Shown piece after piece: positions 1 to 9,481 of a DNA stretch of 64,000 bases. Each line of letters begins with the position of its first letter. Positions within the stretch are counted from its first letter, which is position 1. The notes beneath the pieces were generated by a model. It worked only from the letters and a program-made list of their open reading frames with translations. It was not told where the DNA came from and searched no databases. Source of the DNA: Paraperlucidibaca baekdonensis. GTDB lineage: Bacteria; Pseudomonadota; Gammaproteobacteria; Pseudomonadales; Moraxellaceae. The DNA lies in contig NZ_QUNR01000001.1 in NCBI RefSeq assembly GCF_003387535.1, positions 1-64,000 on the forward strand. The letters are read 5' to 3'. Position numbers and translations under genes: made by a program.

Positions 1-125
1 GCTGAGAGGGTGTAAAGCGGTTTTTGCTAATTATCTTTCAACCGATCAATTTCTCACCAAAACCAGTGCATTTCGTATGATTAACGAGCGTATTAGCCCG
101 CCCATCAAAACCAAACACTCTCCTT

Positions 126-1322
126 TTAGCGCACAACTACGCGAGCAATCGACTTCTTACCAGCTTGGATAACGCAACTATCACCGCGACGCATCGAAAA
201 GCCATCCATAGCGGGCTGACCATCGATATAAACCGCTTTACGCGCCAGCACATCTTTTGCTGCCGCTGAGTTACGCACAAGACCGGCACGATTGAGAATA
301 GCGATCAAATAGATTGGATCATCCGTCTCGGCAACGACATCCACGCACGGTAAGTCATCGGGAATATCACCCATACGCAAGACATTGCCAGCCGCCTGAG
401 GCGCTGCAGCCGCGGCTGCTTCAGAATGAAACCGACTGACGATCTCGACAGCCAATAGTTTTTTGACTTCTTGCGGATTTTTTCCAGCCGCCACTTCCGC
501 GCGCAGCGCATCAATCTCGTCTAACGAGCGAAAGCTCAACAACTCGAAATAACGCCACACAATGCTATCGGGTATAGACAGCAGCTTTTGATACATCTCG
601 CCTGGCGCATCAGTGACGCCAATATAGTTGCCCAAGGACTTCGACATTTTCTGCACGCCATCGAGACCCTCTAAGATGGGCACCGTGATGCACACTTGCG
701 CGGCTTGATCATAGCGACCCTGCAATGTACGCCCCATCAGCAGATTAAACTTCTGGTCGGTGCCGCCAAGCTCAACATCAGCCTTAAGCTCGACGGAGTC
801 ATAGCCTTGCAACAGCGGATACAAAAACTCATGGATGGCAATCGGCTGCTGGCTCGCAAAGCGCTTAGTGAAATCATCGCGCTCCATCATGCGAGTCACA
901 GTATATTGCGCCGCCAGCCCAATGAGATCAGCGGCAGACAACGCATTCATCCACGCTGAGTTAAACACTACTTGCGTGCGCGCCGGGTCGAGGATTTTAA
1001 AGACCTGCTCCGCATACGATTTTGCGTTATCGGCGACTTGCGCCTCAGTGAGCGGCTTGCGCGTTACATTTTTCCCCGTCGGGTCGCCAATACGACCTGT
1101 AAAGTCACCAATCAAGAAGATCACTTCATGGCCCAGATCCTGAAAGACCTTGAGCTTATTGATCAGCACCGTATGGCCAAGGTGAAGGTCTGGTGCAGTT
1201 GGGTCAAACCCGGCTTTGATGCGTAATGGCCGACCTTCACGCAACTTAGCCAGCAAGTCACTTTCAGGAATAATTTCTTCTGTGCCACGCATAATCCATG
1301 CGAGCTGTTGTTCAGGGGTCAT
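126..1322 (-). CDS. tyrS: Tyrosyl-tRNA synthetase
   Basis: Class I aminoacyl-tRNA synthetase that charges tRNA-Tyr in the cytoplasm. The 398 residues carry the HIGH-type signature HLGH at 47-50 and a perfect KMSKS loop at 225-229. An S4-like RNA-binding domain fills roughly residues 335-398. Length fits the ~400-residue bacterial TyrRS subgroup. The gene is divergent from anmK across a ~107-bp spacer that must hold both promoters. In Pseudomonas a peptidoglycan endopeptidase gene usually lies between tyrS and anmK; none is present here. The 125 bp downstream of the stop show no gene or clear terminator. Identification is secure. Confidence 0.97.
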   Translation of the reverse strand: MTPEQQLAWIMRGTEEIIPESDLLAKLREGRPLRIKAGFDPTAPDLHLGHTVLINKLKVFQDLGHEVIFLIGDFTGRIGDPTGKNVTRKPLTEAQVADNAKSYAEQVFKILDPARTQVVFNSAWMNALSAADLIGLAAQYTVTRMMERDDFTKRFASQQPIAIHEFLYPLLQGYDSVELKADVELGGTDQKFNLLMGRTLQGRYDQAAQVCITVPILEGLDGVQKMSKSLGNYIGVTDAPGEMYQKLLSIPDSIVWRYFELLSFRSLDEIDALRAEVAAGKNPQEVKKLLAVEIVSRFHSEAAAAAAPQAAGNVLRMGDIPDDLPCVDVVAETDDPIYLIAILNRAGLVRNSAAAKDVLARKAVYIDGQPAMDGFSMRRGDSCVIQAGKKSIARVVVR

Positions 1323-1429
1323 ATATGAGCGCTTTTTGTCCGGATTAACGTGGGCACTAGTCTAGCACTCCCGCGCATTAGTCCAAGCCTGATAGAGTCG
1401 GTGTTTTAATCCGCAATTAGGGAGCCACG

Positions 1430-2536
1430 ATGAGTGCGCTATACATTGGCTTGATGTCGGGCACCAGCATTGATGCATTAGATGCTGCATTAGTCGACTT
1501 AAGTGATGCGCATCGCCCGCGACTCCTAGCGGCGGAAAGTTATGCTTGGTCAACGAGCGAACGCGAGGAGCTACTGGCACTATCGGCTGGCACCACGCAT
1601 GAAATTGACCGCAGCGGTGAGGCTGGTGTTTGGTGGTCTATACGTGCCAGCGAGCTCATCGCCACCTTACTCCATGCGCAGGGACTGACGCCTGAGGCTA
1701 TCGTCGCCGTTGGTAGCCATGGCCAAACATTACGCCATCGGCCCAGCAACCGGCATCCCTTTAGTTTGCAGATTGGCGACCCCAGTGTCCTCGCCGAGCG
1801 CTGCGGCATTTCGGTCGTCACTCACTTTCGCCAACGCGATTTGGCCGCTGGGGGGCAAGGCGCACCACTGGTGCCGGCGTTTCATCAGGCGCTATTTGGT
1901 CAAAACAAGCAGTGTGTCGTTGCACTGAACTTGGGCGGTATCGCCAATATCAGCGTTATGCATTCGGGCCAACCGGTGCGCGGCTACGATACCGGCCCAG
2001 CCAACATGCTGCTCGATGCCTGGTGTTTGCGCCATACCGGCAACGCCTACGATGACAATGGCCAATGGGCGCAGCGCGGGCAATGCCACGACGATCTATT
2101 AAAACGCTTAATGAGCGCCGCGTATTTCGCCATGCCTGCGCCGAAAAGCACGGGTCGCGAAAGCTTCGGCATGGCGTGGCTACAAGCAGCACTCGAAGAC
2201 ATGCCTACCCAGATTAAGCCCGAGGATGTACAGGCCACGCTGTTGGCGCTGACGGCAACCACGGTTGCCGATGCCATTAAACGCGAAGCAGATACTGGCA
2301 AGCTCATTATCTGTGGGGGTGGCGCCAATAATAGCGCGCTGGTGGCAGCGCTTGCTGCGCAGCTTCCCGCATGGCAATGCCAAACCAGTGCGGACATGGG
2401 TTATCCGACACAAAGCATCGAGGCGATGGCGTTTGCTTGGCTGGCCATGCGCTTTATGCAAGGCCAGAGCGGTAATGCGCCGAGTGCTACCGGCGCGCAT
2501 GGTGAGCGGATTTTAGGGGGGCTATTTCCGGCCTAA
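1430..2536 (+). CDS. anmK: Anhydro-N-acetylmuramic acid kinase
   Basis: AnmK phosphorylates and opens 1,6-anhydro-MurNAc released in cell-wall turnover, giving MurNAc-6-phosphate for peptidoglycan recycling. The protein opens with the family signature GLMSGTSIDALDAAL at residues 7-21, the phosphate-binding loop, and has the conserved NLGGIAN segment near residue 164 and CGGGANN near residue 296. 368 residues is the usual length. The ATG is preceded by AGGGAG at 1419-1424, a good ribosome site. The gene converges on erpA with only 10 bp between stops. Confidence 0.96.
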   Translation: MSALYIGLMSGTSIDALDAALVDLSDAHRPRLLAAESYAWSTSEREELLALSAGTTHEIDRSGEAGVWWSIRASELIATLLHAQGLTPEAIVAVGSHGQTLRHRPSNRHPFSLQIGDPSVLAERCGISVVTHFRQRDLAAGGQGAPLVPAFHQALFGQNKQCVVALNLGGIANISVMHSGQPVRGYDTGPANMLLDAWCLRHTGNAYDDNGQWAQRGQCHDDLLKRLMSAAYFAMPAPKSTGRESFGMAWLQAALEDMPTQIKPEDVQATLLALTATTVADAIKREADTGKLIICGGGANNSALVAALAAQLPAWQCQTSADMGYPTQSIEAMAFAWLAMRFMQGQSGNAPSATGAHGERILGGLFPA

Positions 2537-2546
2537 CGCCATCAGC

Positions 2547-2888
2547 TTAGATCGAAAATGACGAACCACAACCGCAAGTCGACTGCGCATTCGGGTTATG
2601 AATGACAAACTGCGAGCCATTCAGACCCTCGACGTAATCAACTTCTGAGCCCACCAAATACTGGAAGCTCATGGGGTCTACCAGCATTTCCACATCGCCA
2701 TTGCTGAAATGTGAATCGCCTTCCTTTTCAACATCGTCAAATGTGAAACCATAGGAAAAGCCCGCACAGCCACCGCCGGTGATATAGACACGTAATTTCA
2801 GCGCGGGGTTGTTTTCTCCCTCGCGTAACTTACGGACTTTCTCAGCGGCTTTGTCTGACAAGGCCAAGGCAGCAGTTTGCTCACTCAT
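2547..2888 (-). CDS. erpA: A-type iron-sulfur cluster carrier ErpA
   Basis: ErpA takes Fe-S clusters from the scaffold machinery to target apoproteins, and is essential for isoprenoid synthesis in relatives. The 113 residues contain the three invariant cysteines of the A-type carrier fold: C41 in GGGCAGF and C105/C107 in the C-terminal CGCG motif. Family members IscA/SufA share these. ErpA is preferred because of length, the [19 protein letters not shown] segment and the genomic position next to argC/anmK, as in Pseudomonas. It lies downstream of the bactofilin gene on the same strand with a 28-bp gap. Confidence 0.92.
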   Translation of the reverse strand: MSEQTAALALSDKAAEKVRKLREGENNPALKLRVYITGGGCAGFSYGFTFDDVEKEGDSHFSNGDVEMLVDPMSFQYLVGSEVDYVEGLNGSQFVIHNPNAQSTCGCGSSFSI

Positions 2889-2916
2889 AAACAGCTCTCA
2901 ATCAGGTATGCGTTGA

Positions 2917-3366
2917 TTATAGCGCGTGAACGTTAGCAGCAGGACGCGATTTCTCATCTGACTGAACGGCAGGCGCAGGCTCGATTGGCGCGGGCTTGGC
3001 TTTCGACTCAACGACTGGTGCCGAAACCAATGCCATTTTGCCGGTGACTTGCGCGCCGAGCTGCATTTCCATATTGAGATAAGTCACCACGCCGCAAACA
3101 CGCGCGCCTTTAGACAGCTCTAAATGGTCCGAGCAAGTGATATTGCCGTGCACGGTGCCATTAATGATCGCATTGGGCACATGAATGTCGCCGACGACAT
3201 CGCCATGCACCAATAAACAGCCCTCTTTGGACTCAATATTGCCCTCAATACGGCCCTCTACGTGCAAGCCACCCACAAACGTGAGGTCACCACGGACAGT
3301 TGACTGCCGGCTGATAAAGCTATGGTCTTTATAGGCCGCTGGATCATTTTTGCTCTTTTTAAACAT
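2917..3366 (-). CDS. Bactofilin family polymer-forming protein
   Basis: A bactofilin: a beta-helical protein that polymerises without nucleotide into cytoskeletal patches and often positions cell-wall enzymes. The core (about residues 15-110) shows the repeating short-strand pattern of the family, such as TVRGDLTFVGGLHVEGRIEG and the G-D-V-V-G-D-I repeats. Both tails are low complexity, the C-terminal one rich in Pro, Ala and Lys. It starts 10 bp after the DUF6776 gene and likely shares an operon with argC, DUF6776 and erpA. The polymer's client here is unknown. Confidence 0.9.
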   Translation of the reverse strand: MFKKSKNDPAAYKDHSFISRQSTVRGDLTFVGGLHVEGRIEGNIESKEGCLLVHGDVVGDIHVPNAIINGTVHGNITCSDHLELSKGARVCGVVTYLNMEMQLGAQVTGKMALVSAPVVESKAKPAPIEPAPAVQSDEKSRPAANVHAL

Positions 3367-3376
3367 ATCTCACACC

Positions 3377-4063
3377 TTAACGAGTCTTTACTTCCCACTT
3401 ATAACGGCGGTCTAAACTTTTGCCGCCGCTACGCACTTGCACGTCTACGCGCTCGGGCTTGAAGCCATCAGGCAGACGCCACTCACCGCTGAACTGCTGA
3501 TAATAGCGCAATGAAAATCGTGGCTTATCGACAGCCAGCTCGATTTGCCGACGACCATTGCTGACTTTTACCTTAACACGGCCTTCGGCTGCCTTGCCGG
3601 AGGCATTGCTACGAACAATTAATATTCGGTAGCGCACCACGCTAGGGTCTTTCGTTGGCAACAGTTCAAACAGCTCGATGGCCACAGGCACATTGGCACC
3701 TTTCGGCGATGCCATACGCTTATAGAACGTCACGCGACTTTCCAGCGATGACATGCTCGCCAGCAGCTCTTGGTTGTCTTCCTGCAAGCGCAGCGAGGCA
3801 GCATCGATGATGCCATATTCCTTGGCCTTCACCGCAGCACGCTCACGCTCAACGCGCAGTCGCTCATCGAAGTCTGCTTGCAAGGCAATGATGGCTTTCT
3901 CGTGATCAGCCCCCTGCGACAACAGCCATTGCTGACTCAAAAAAAAGCCGGCAATGAGTCCGATCAATACCATCACCACTAGCCCGCCTGCACTGGTGAA
4001 AAAGCTCACCACCGGCCCACGGACAGTCGGCATATACCGCCGAATCGCGTCACGCTTAGCCAT
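3377..4063 (-). CDS. DUF6776 membrane-anchored protein
   Basis: Conserved protein of unknown function. Residues about 23-43 form one transmembrane helix after a basic N-terminus, so the bulk should be periplasmic. Residues about 50-115 are Glu/Arg/Leu-rich and predicted coiled coil. The C-terminal half, about 120-228, is a beta-rich globular domain. The start ATG overlaps the argC stop by one base (TGATG), so translation is probably coupled. This argC-DUF6776-bactofilin-erpA order recurs in gammaproteobacteria. Together with the bactofilin it suggests an envelope role, but that is inference. Confidence 0.8.
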   Translation of the reverse strand: MAKRDAIRRYMPTVRGPVVSFFTSAGGLVVMVLIGLIAGFFLSQQWLLSQGADHEKAIIALQADFDERLRVERERAAVKAKEYGIIDAASLRLQEDNQELLASMSSLESRVTFYKRMASPKGANVPVAIELFELLPTKDPSVVRYRILIVRSNASGKAAEGRVKVKVSNGRRQIELAVDKPRFSLRYYQQFSGEWRLPDGFKPERVDVQVRSGGKSLDRRYKWEVKTR

Positions 4064-5094
4064 CAGGGCAATAGCCCAATAATAGATAAGCCGGCGCGCT
4101 CATCGAGGCCAAACATCAAATTCATGTTTTGAACGGCTTGGCCCGCAGCACCTTTCACTAAGTTATCGATCACCGACAGCACCACCACGGTGTCGCCACC
4201 CTGCGGCTGCACCACGGCCATACGACACATATTACCGCCGCGTACGCTGCGTGTTTCTGGATGACTACCGGCCGGCATCACATCGACAAAGGGCTCATTG
4301 GCATAGGCGGCTTCAAACAGCGCCTGCAAGTCGCCCGCCGGTTTGATCAAGCGCCCGTACAACGTGGCGTGTATGCCACGAATCATTGGCAATAAATGCG
4401 GCACGAAAGTTAGCCCGACTGGCGCACCAGCGGCATCCGTTAAGCCTTGCTTAATTTCGGGCAAATGCCGGTGACCGCCAGAGCCATAGGCTTTAAAGCT
4501 TTCTCCAGCCTCGGCCATCAGTGTGCCAATCTCTGCCTTGCGACCCGCGCCTGAGGCGCCAGATTTGGCATCAGCAATCAGCGTATCGGCATCAATGAGC
4601 CCGGCTTTTATGAGCGGCAAAAAGCCAAGCTGTACGGCCGTTGGGTAGCAACCCGGGTTCGCTACTAGCCGTGCATTTTTGATGGCCTCGCGATTGACTT
4701 CGGGCAGACCATACACCGCCTCGGCAAGCAACTCAGGGCAGCTATGCGTCACGCCATACCAACGCGACCATTCCTGCGCATCTTGAATACGAAAGTCGGC
4801 AGCCAAATCGATCACGCGCACGCCGGCGGCGAGTAGTTCAGGCACTTGCTGCATCGCAATGCCATTGGGTGTGGCAAAAAACACCACATCACATGCCGAC
4901 AACACCTGCGTTGAGGGTTCCGTAAAGGCAATGTCGACGTGGCCACGCAAATTTGGATACAAGGCAGAAACCGCTAAGCCGGCCTCACTGCGCGAGGTAA
5001 TCGCGGTTAATTCAACCTCAGGGTGCAGCGCCAGTAAGCGCAACAATTCGACACCGGTATAGCCCGTGCCACCTACAATGCCGACCTTAATCAA
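4063..5094 (-). CDS. argC: N-acetyl-gamma-glutamyl-phosphate reductase
   Basis: ArgC reduces N-acetylglutamyl phosphate with NADPH to the semialdehyde, the third step of arginine synthesis. An N-terminal Rossmann motif [10 protein letters not shown] is at residues 5-14, and the catalytic cysteine C149 lies in VANPGCYPT. 343 residues is normal. It leads the argC-DUF6776-bactofilin-erpA run on the minus strand and is divergent from hemJ across about 156 bp. Identification is secure. Confidence 0.97.
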   Translation of the reverse strand: MIKVGIVGGTGYTGVELLRLLALHPEVELTAITSRSEAGLAVSALYPNLRGHVDIAFTEPSTQVLSACDVVFFATPNGIAMQQVPELLAAGVRVIDLAADFRIQDAQEWSRWYGVTHSCPELLAEAVYGLPEVNREAIKNARLVANPGCYPTAVQLGFLPLIKAGLIDADTLIADAKSGASGAGRKAEIGTLMAEAGESFKAYGSGGHRHLPEIKQGLTDAAGAPVGLTFVPHLLPMIRGIHATLYGRLIKPAGDLQALFEAAYANEPFVDVMPAGSHPETRSVRGGNMCRMAVVQPQGGDTVVVLSVIDNLVKGAAGQAVQNMNLMFGLDERAGLSIIGLLP

Positions 5095-5250
5095 CGGAGA
5101 ATCCTCACAATTAATGCAGCTGCCACAAATAACAATCGTTGGATTATCAGGAAAGCATGGCCCTAGGGCAAACGTTGATGGTGTTTTTTCTTGCCAACTA
5201 GCCGAGCGCCAGCATTCTTGGCAGACTGCGGGCCTTATCGGGAGATACGC

Positions 5251-5673
5251 ATGTTATGGGTTAAGGCCTTTCATTTAATCGCCGTGGTGTGCTGGTTTGC
5301 CGGCCTCTTTTATTTGCCACGATTGTTTGTTTATCACTGCGAAAGCCGTGACGCGATTAGCCATGATCGCTTTGTCATCATGGCCCGACGGCTTTACAAC
5401 GGCATTATGATGCCGTCGATGATCGCGACCGTGGCGTTGGGTATCTGGTTATTGGTGGTGGTCTGGCCCATCTATGGCCATCAAGCATGGCTGCACGCAA
5501 AACTTGCGCTGGTGGTACTGCTACTGATCTACCACTTCTATTGCAATAGGCTGCGCTTGGCCCTGGCCGAACGCCGCAGCCAGCATAGCAGCCGCTACTT
5601 TCGTATTTTTAATGAGCTGCCGGTCTTGGCGCTGGTGGCGATTGTGATTTTGGTGGTGGTGAAGCCCGTATGA
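5251..5673 (+). CDS. hemJ: Protoporphyrinogen IX oxidase, HemJ type
   Basis: HemJ oxidises protoporphyrinogen IX to protoporphyrin IX in the inner membrane during haem synthesis. The 140-residue product has about four hydrophobic helices and the family opening [20 protein letters not shown] with the conserved His at residue 8. An upstream in-frame ATG at 5191 exists, but the family alignment and the GGAG at 5241-5244 place the start at 5251. The stop overlaps the thiDE start by ATGA. With hemL two genes downstream, this operon holds two haem/tetrapyrrole steps. Confidence 0.9.
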   Translation: MLWVKAFHLIAVVCWFAGLFYLPRLFVYHCESRDAISHDRFVIMARRLYNGIMMPSMIATVALGIWLLVVVWPIYGHQAWLHAKLALVVLLLIYHFYCNRLRLALAERRSQHSSRYFRIFNELPVLALVAIVILVVVKPV

Positions 5674-7076
5674 CGACCATGCGCCCAGTCACATTATGTT
5701 TTTCGGGCCTCGACCCATCGGGCGGTGCGGGCTTGCAGGCCGACATTGAAGCAATTGCCAGCCTTGGCGGCCATGCCACAGTGGTGTGCACGGCCCTCAC
5801 CGTGCAAGACAGCCAGCAGGTCTACGACTTCGCACTAGTCGATACGGCGCTGCTCCTCGCGCAAGCCAAAGCCGTGTTGGCAGACTTTCAGGTGGCCTCG
5901 GTCAAGATTGGCATGCTGGGCTCGCGCGCGGTGGTTGATGCCATTTTTGCACTACTCGCCGAGCACCCACACATTCCGGTGGTGTTAGATCCTGTGTTGT
6001 CGGCCAACGCCGGCGGCAACTTAGCCCACGATGACCTGCGCGATGCCTTGCTCGCCGTGCTGCCGCAAACCGCTGTCATCACGCCAAATAGCCTAGAGCT
6101 ACGCCGCCTCGCGGCCTGTGACAATGACGCCGCCGCTATCGCTAAGCTAAGCGCTAGCGGTGCACAAGCCATCTGGGTCACCGGAGGTCATGAGCCCGGC
6201 GACCAGATCATGAATCGACTTTATGTGCACGGCGACCTCGCCCTGACCACACAGCAAGCACGCCTTCATGGCGAGTTCCATGGCTCCGGCTGCACATTGG
6301 CGGCCACTCTCGCCGCCGCCATGGCACGTGGCATGACACTCACCGATGCGGTGCCTTGGACTGAACGTTATGTGCGGCAAGCACTTGAGCACGCCGATAG
6401 ACCGCGCAGTACCGGCCAGTTTATTCCCAATCGACTCGCCCATCTGCATACCGCAGCCGCATGCATACAGGGTCTTTACGCCATCACCAATGCGAACTTG
6501 GGCGACACATTGCTAACGCAGGTCCGCCAAGCATTGATTGGCGGCGCGCGCATCGTGCAATACCGCGACAAATCCAATGATGCCGCCAAGCGCTGGCGAG
6601 AAGCCTCGGCCTTGCGTCTGCTGTGCAGCGAATTTTCCGCGACTTTCCTCATTAACGATGATGCCGCGCTAGCCCATGCCGTGGCAGCCGATGGCGTGCA
6701 CCTCGGCCAGCAAGATGGCGCCGTGGCTCACGCTCGGGCGTTGCTCGGCAGGCATGCTGTCATTGGCGTGACCTGCCATAACGACCTCGCGTTGGCGCGT
6801 AGCGCAGTAGCCGCCGGTGCCAATTACCTCGCTTTTGGCGCCATGTTTGCCTCGCGCACCAAGCCCCACGCATCACTCTGCAGCATGGAAACGCTGCAAG
6901 CAGCGCGTGCCGAATTTTCGCTGCCGATAGTGGCGATTGGCGGCATTAGTCACGATACTATTGCGCCAGTTCGCGCGGCTGGCGCCAACGCCATTGCCCT
7001 TATCAGCGAGCTATGGCGCGGCGACGACACCCTCGCCCACGCTCAACGCTTGACCCAGGAGATTTACCGTCCATGA
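5670..7076 (+). CDS. thiDE: Fused hydroxymethylpyrimidine kinase / thiamine-phosphate synthase
   Basis: A bifunctional thiamine enzyme of 468 residues. Residues about 6-250 are ThiD (HMP and HMP-phosphate kinase, ribokinase fold): [14 protein letters not shown] at 12-25 and the catalytic GSGC at 205-208. From about residue 268 the protein is ThiE, joining HMP-PP and thiazole phosphate: [31 protein letters not shown] and AIGGI. The two domains are separate proteins in Escherichia coli. It overlaps hemJ by ATGA and hemL by ATGA, so the three are translationally coupled. No TPP riboswitch is visible upstream. Confidence 0.95.
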   Translation: MTTMRPVTLCFSGLDPSGGAGLQADIEAIASLGGHATVVCTALTVQDSQQVYDFALVDTALLLAQAKAVLADFQVASVKIGMLGSRAVVDAIFALLAEHPHIPVVLDPVLSANAGGNLAHDDLRDALLAVLPQTAVITPNSLELRRLAACDNDAAAIAKLSASGAQAIWVTGGHEPGDQIMNRLYVHGDLALTTQQARLHGEFHGSGCTLAATLAAAMARGMTLTDAVPWTERYVRQALEHADRPRSTGQFIPNRLAHLHTAAACIQGLYAITNANLGDTLLTQVRQALIGGARIVQYRDKSNDAAKRWREASALRLLCSEFSATFLINDDAALAHAVAADGVHLGQQDGAVAHARALLGRHAVIGVTCHNDLALARSAVAAGANYLAFGAMFASRTKPHASLCSMETLQAARAEFSLPIVAIGGISHDTIAPVRAAGANAIALISELWRGDDTLAHAQRLTQEIYRP

Positions 7077-8362
7077 GCAATAATCGTTCCGAAACACTGT
7101 TTGCCTCCGCCTGTGAGCACATCCCCGGCGGCGTCAATTCGCCCGTGCGCGCCTTTCGCGGCGTCGGCGGCACGCCGGTGTTTTTCTCGCGTGCGCAAGG
7201 GGCTTATCTTTTCGATGCCGATGAGCGCTGCTATATCGACTACATCTGCTCCTGGGGGCCGGCGATTTTGGGCCATGCGCATCCGGAGGTAATCCGCGAA
7301 GTGCAAGAGGCCGCCACGCTGGGCTTGTCGTTTGGTGCACCCACTGAGATTGAAGTGGAAATGGCCGCCACCGTGCGCGAGCTCATGCCCTCGATGGACC
7401 TCGTGCGTATGACCAGCTCCGGCACCGAAGCCACCATGAGCGCTATTCGTTTGGCTCGCGGCTTTACCGGCCGCGACGGCTTGGTGAAATTCGAGGGCTG
7501 CTACCACGGCCACTCCGACTCGCTGCTGGTGAAAGCCGGCTCCGGCGCCTTAACCTTGGGTGTGCCGAGCTCAGCCGGCGTGCCCGCCAGCATTGCCCAG
7601 CACACCATTACGCTGCCCTACAACGACCTCGATGCCGTGCGTGCGTATTTCCGCGCGCATGGCGATTCGGTGGCTTGTATCATCGTTGAGCCTGTCGCTG
7701 GCAACATGAACTTGATCCCGCCCAAGCCCGGTTTCTTGCAAGGCCTGCGCAAGGTCTGCGACGAATTCGGCGCCGTACTCATTTTTGACGAAGTGATGAC
7801 CGGTTTCCGGGTAGCGCTCGGTGGCGCGCAAGCGCTTTATGGCGTGAAGCCCGATCTCACCACGCTGGGCAAAATCATCGGCGGTGGCATGCCGGTCGGT
7901 GCCTTTGGCGGCCGCCGCGATATCATGCAATGCATCGCGCCATTAGGCCCGGTGTATCAAGCCGGCACGCTCTCGGGCAATCCGATCGCCATGCGCGCGG
8001 GCTTAAAAACGCTGTCGTTGTTGCGCCAACCCGGCTTTCACGAGCAGCTGAGTGCACTCACGAAAATGCTCTGCGATGGCCTTGAGGCGGCGGGTAAAAA
8101 AGCCGGCGTGCCGATTGTCACGCATCAGGTTGGTGGCATGTTTGGCTTCTTTTTCAGCGATAGCGCGCCATGGTCATTTGACGAGGTCATGCACGGTGAC
8201 ACCGAGCGCTTCAAAGACTTTTTCCACGCCATGCTCGCCGAGGGGGTGTATCTCGCGCCATCGGCCTTTGAAGCAGGCTTTGTCTCGATTGCACACACCG
8301 AAGCCGACATCAGCAATACCATCGCCGCCGCCGAACGCGCGCTGATGGCCTCGCGCCGCTAA
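7073..8362 (+). CDS. hemL: Glutamate-1-semialdehyde 2,1-aminomutase
   Basis: HemL makes 5-aminolevulinate from glutamate-1-semialdehyde, a PLP enzyme of the C5 haem pathway. The Schiff-base lysine is K267 in [18 protein letters not shown], and the PLP Asp lies in [10 protein letters not shown]. The start at 7073 is chosen because AGGAGA at 7057-7062 precedes it and the family begins [21 protein letters not shown]; an upstream start at 7013 lies inside thiDE. The 429-residue length is typical. It belongs to the hemJ-thiDE-hemL coupled operon. Confidence 0.97.
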   Translation: MSNNRSETLFASACEHIPGGVNSPVRAFRGVGGTPVFFSRAQGAYLFDADERCYIDYICSWGPAILGHAHPEVIREVQEAATLGLSFGAPTEIEVEMAATVRELMPSMDLVRMTSSGTEATMSAIRLARGFTGRDGLVKFEGCYHGHSDSLLVKAGSGALTLGVPSSAGVPASIAQHTITLPYNDLDAVRAYFRAHGDSVACIIVEPVAGNMNLIPPKPGFLQGLRKVCDEFGAVLIFDEVMTGFRVALGGAQALYGVKPDLTTLGKIIGGGMPVGAFGGRRDIMQCIAPLGPVYQAGTLSGNPIAMRAGLKTLSLLRQPGFHEQLSALTKMLCDGLEAAGKKAGVPIVTHQVGGMFGFFFSDSAPWSFDEVMHGDTERFKDFFHAMLAEGVYLAPSAFEAGFVSIAHTEADISNTIAAAERALMASRR

Positions 8363-8365
8363 GCC

Positions 8366-9481
8366 ATGGGCACACGCCAACGCCTGTTGATAGCCGTTGC
8401 GCTATCGGCGTTGGTGCATGTGCTCAGCATCGCTGACATCCATTGGGCTTGGCCCTGGCAGGATGAAAGCCCAGACGAGGTGCTGTCGAAAAAGCCGGCC
8501 GAGCAGCTCAAACGGGTGTCATTGGCATTAACACCAACAAAGCCCATCAGCCAATGGCCTGTGGTGTACCTAATTAAGCCGGCCCCTGTTGTGGTAGAAG
8601 CCCCCGCGCCAAAGCCTGTGGTTAAGCCACTGCCCGTTGTGCGCGCGCCAATGAGCGCCCCGCCAACACCAGCGCCAGTCATTAGCGATGCGTTGCTCGA
8701 CAGCATTATTGCTCAAGCACCGGCGCCTGAGGTCATTGAGCCCGCACCAACGTTTCCCGTGCAAGTCACTGCTGTGCAGCGCGCGAGTTATTACGGCCTT
8801 GAGCTAAAGCTTGTGCAGCAATGGTTTATGGAAGGTTTCCGCTACGCCATCATCAACGACGCCAGTAAGTTTGGTTTTACCGCCACGCTGAGCAGTGAAG
8901 GTAGTGTGTCCCCAGAGGGGCTTCAGCCAGAGCAGTATCGCTTGCTCCTCAATAACACATTGAAGCAATACGCCACCTTTGATCGCGATGCCGGCGTGGT
9001 GATTCATGGCAAAGCCGGTCAGAGTAAACGCGTCGATATCACACCGGATTTTCAAGACATGGCCAGCCTGCCCTATCACGTGGCGGTGAGCTATAGCGGC
9101 GACAAAGAAAAGCGTCTGATGGTCACCACCGGCAGCTCCGTGTATGAGATTGCACTCAATATTGTCTCTGAAGACCAGCTCAAACTACCTGGAGGCATTC
9201 TCACTACCGTGCACCTCACCGGCTCACGCGTGCGCAGCAATGGTGAGCGCCAAGTCGGCTATGACATTTGGCTTGCCCCGAGCCTGCAAAACTTCCCCGT
9301 GAAGTTTCGCGGCCCCGACAGCAAAGGCAATATCTTGGAAATGTCGGTGATGACCTTGAGCTTTGATGGCAAGGCCATCTTTGGCAAAAACGTCGAGTTT
9401 GACCCAGTCACACCCGATGACATCGCGCTGCCAGCAGACATGCTCGATGACATTGTGCGTGATTTTGACTCAACGAAATAA
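8366..9481 (+). CDS. DUF3108 domain protein, probably exported
   Basis: Unknown function. A hydrophobic N-terminal helix (about residues 7-25) probably anchors it to the inner membrane or acts as a signal. Residues about 65-135 are a Pro/Ala/Val-rich linker of the sort that spans the periplasm, resembling TonB-type proline-rich regions. The C-terminal domain (about 145-371) is beta-rich and matches the DUF3108 pattern (YGLELKL, then repeated strands ending in DDIALPADMLD). It starts 3 bp after hemL. Its last 12 bp overlap the 3' end of mrcB on the other strand. Confidence 0.78.
   Translation: MGTRQRLLIAVALSALVHVLSIADIHWAWPWQDESPDEVLSKKPAEQLKRVSLALTPTKPISQWPVVYLIKPAPVVVEAPAPKPVVKPLPVVRAPMSAPPTPAPVISDALLDSIIAQAPAPEVIEPAPTFPVQVTAVQRASYYGLELKLVQQWFMEGFRYAIINDASKFGFTATLSSEGSVSPEGLQPEQYRLLLNNTLKQYATFDRDAGVVIHGKAGQSKRVDITPDFQDMASLPYHVAVSYSGDKEKRLMVTTGSSVYEIALNIVSEDQLKLPGGILTTVHLTGSRVRSNGERQVGYDIWLAPSLQNFPVKFRGPDSKGNILEMSVMTLSFDGKAIFGKNVEFDPVTPDDIALPADMLDDIVRDFDSTK

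Noticed and set aside
1-125. Edge of an rRNA operon downstream of tyrS, as in Pseudomonas
   Set aside because: No 16S 5' sequence or rRNA promoter elements recognised in these 125 bases.
5095-5250. Riboswitch upstream of hemJ-thiDE
   Set aside because: No TPP (thi-box) signature seen, and thiDE itself overlaps hemJ, leaving no leader.
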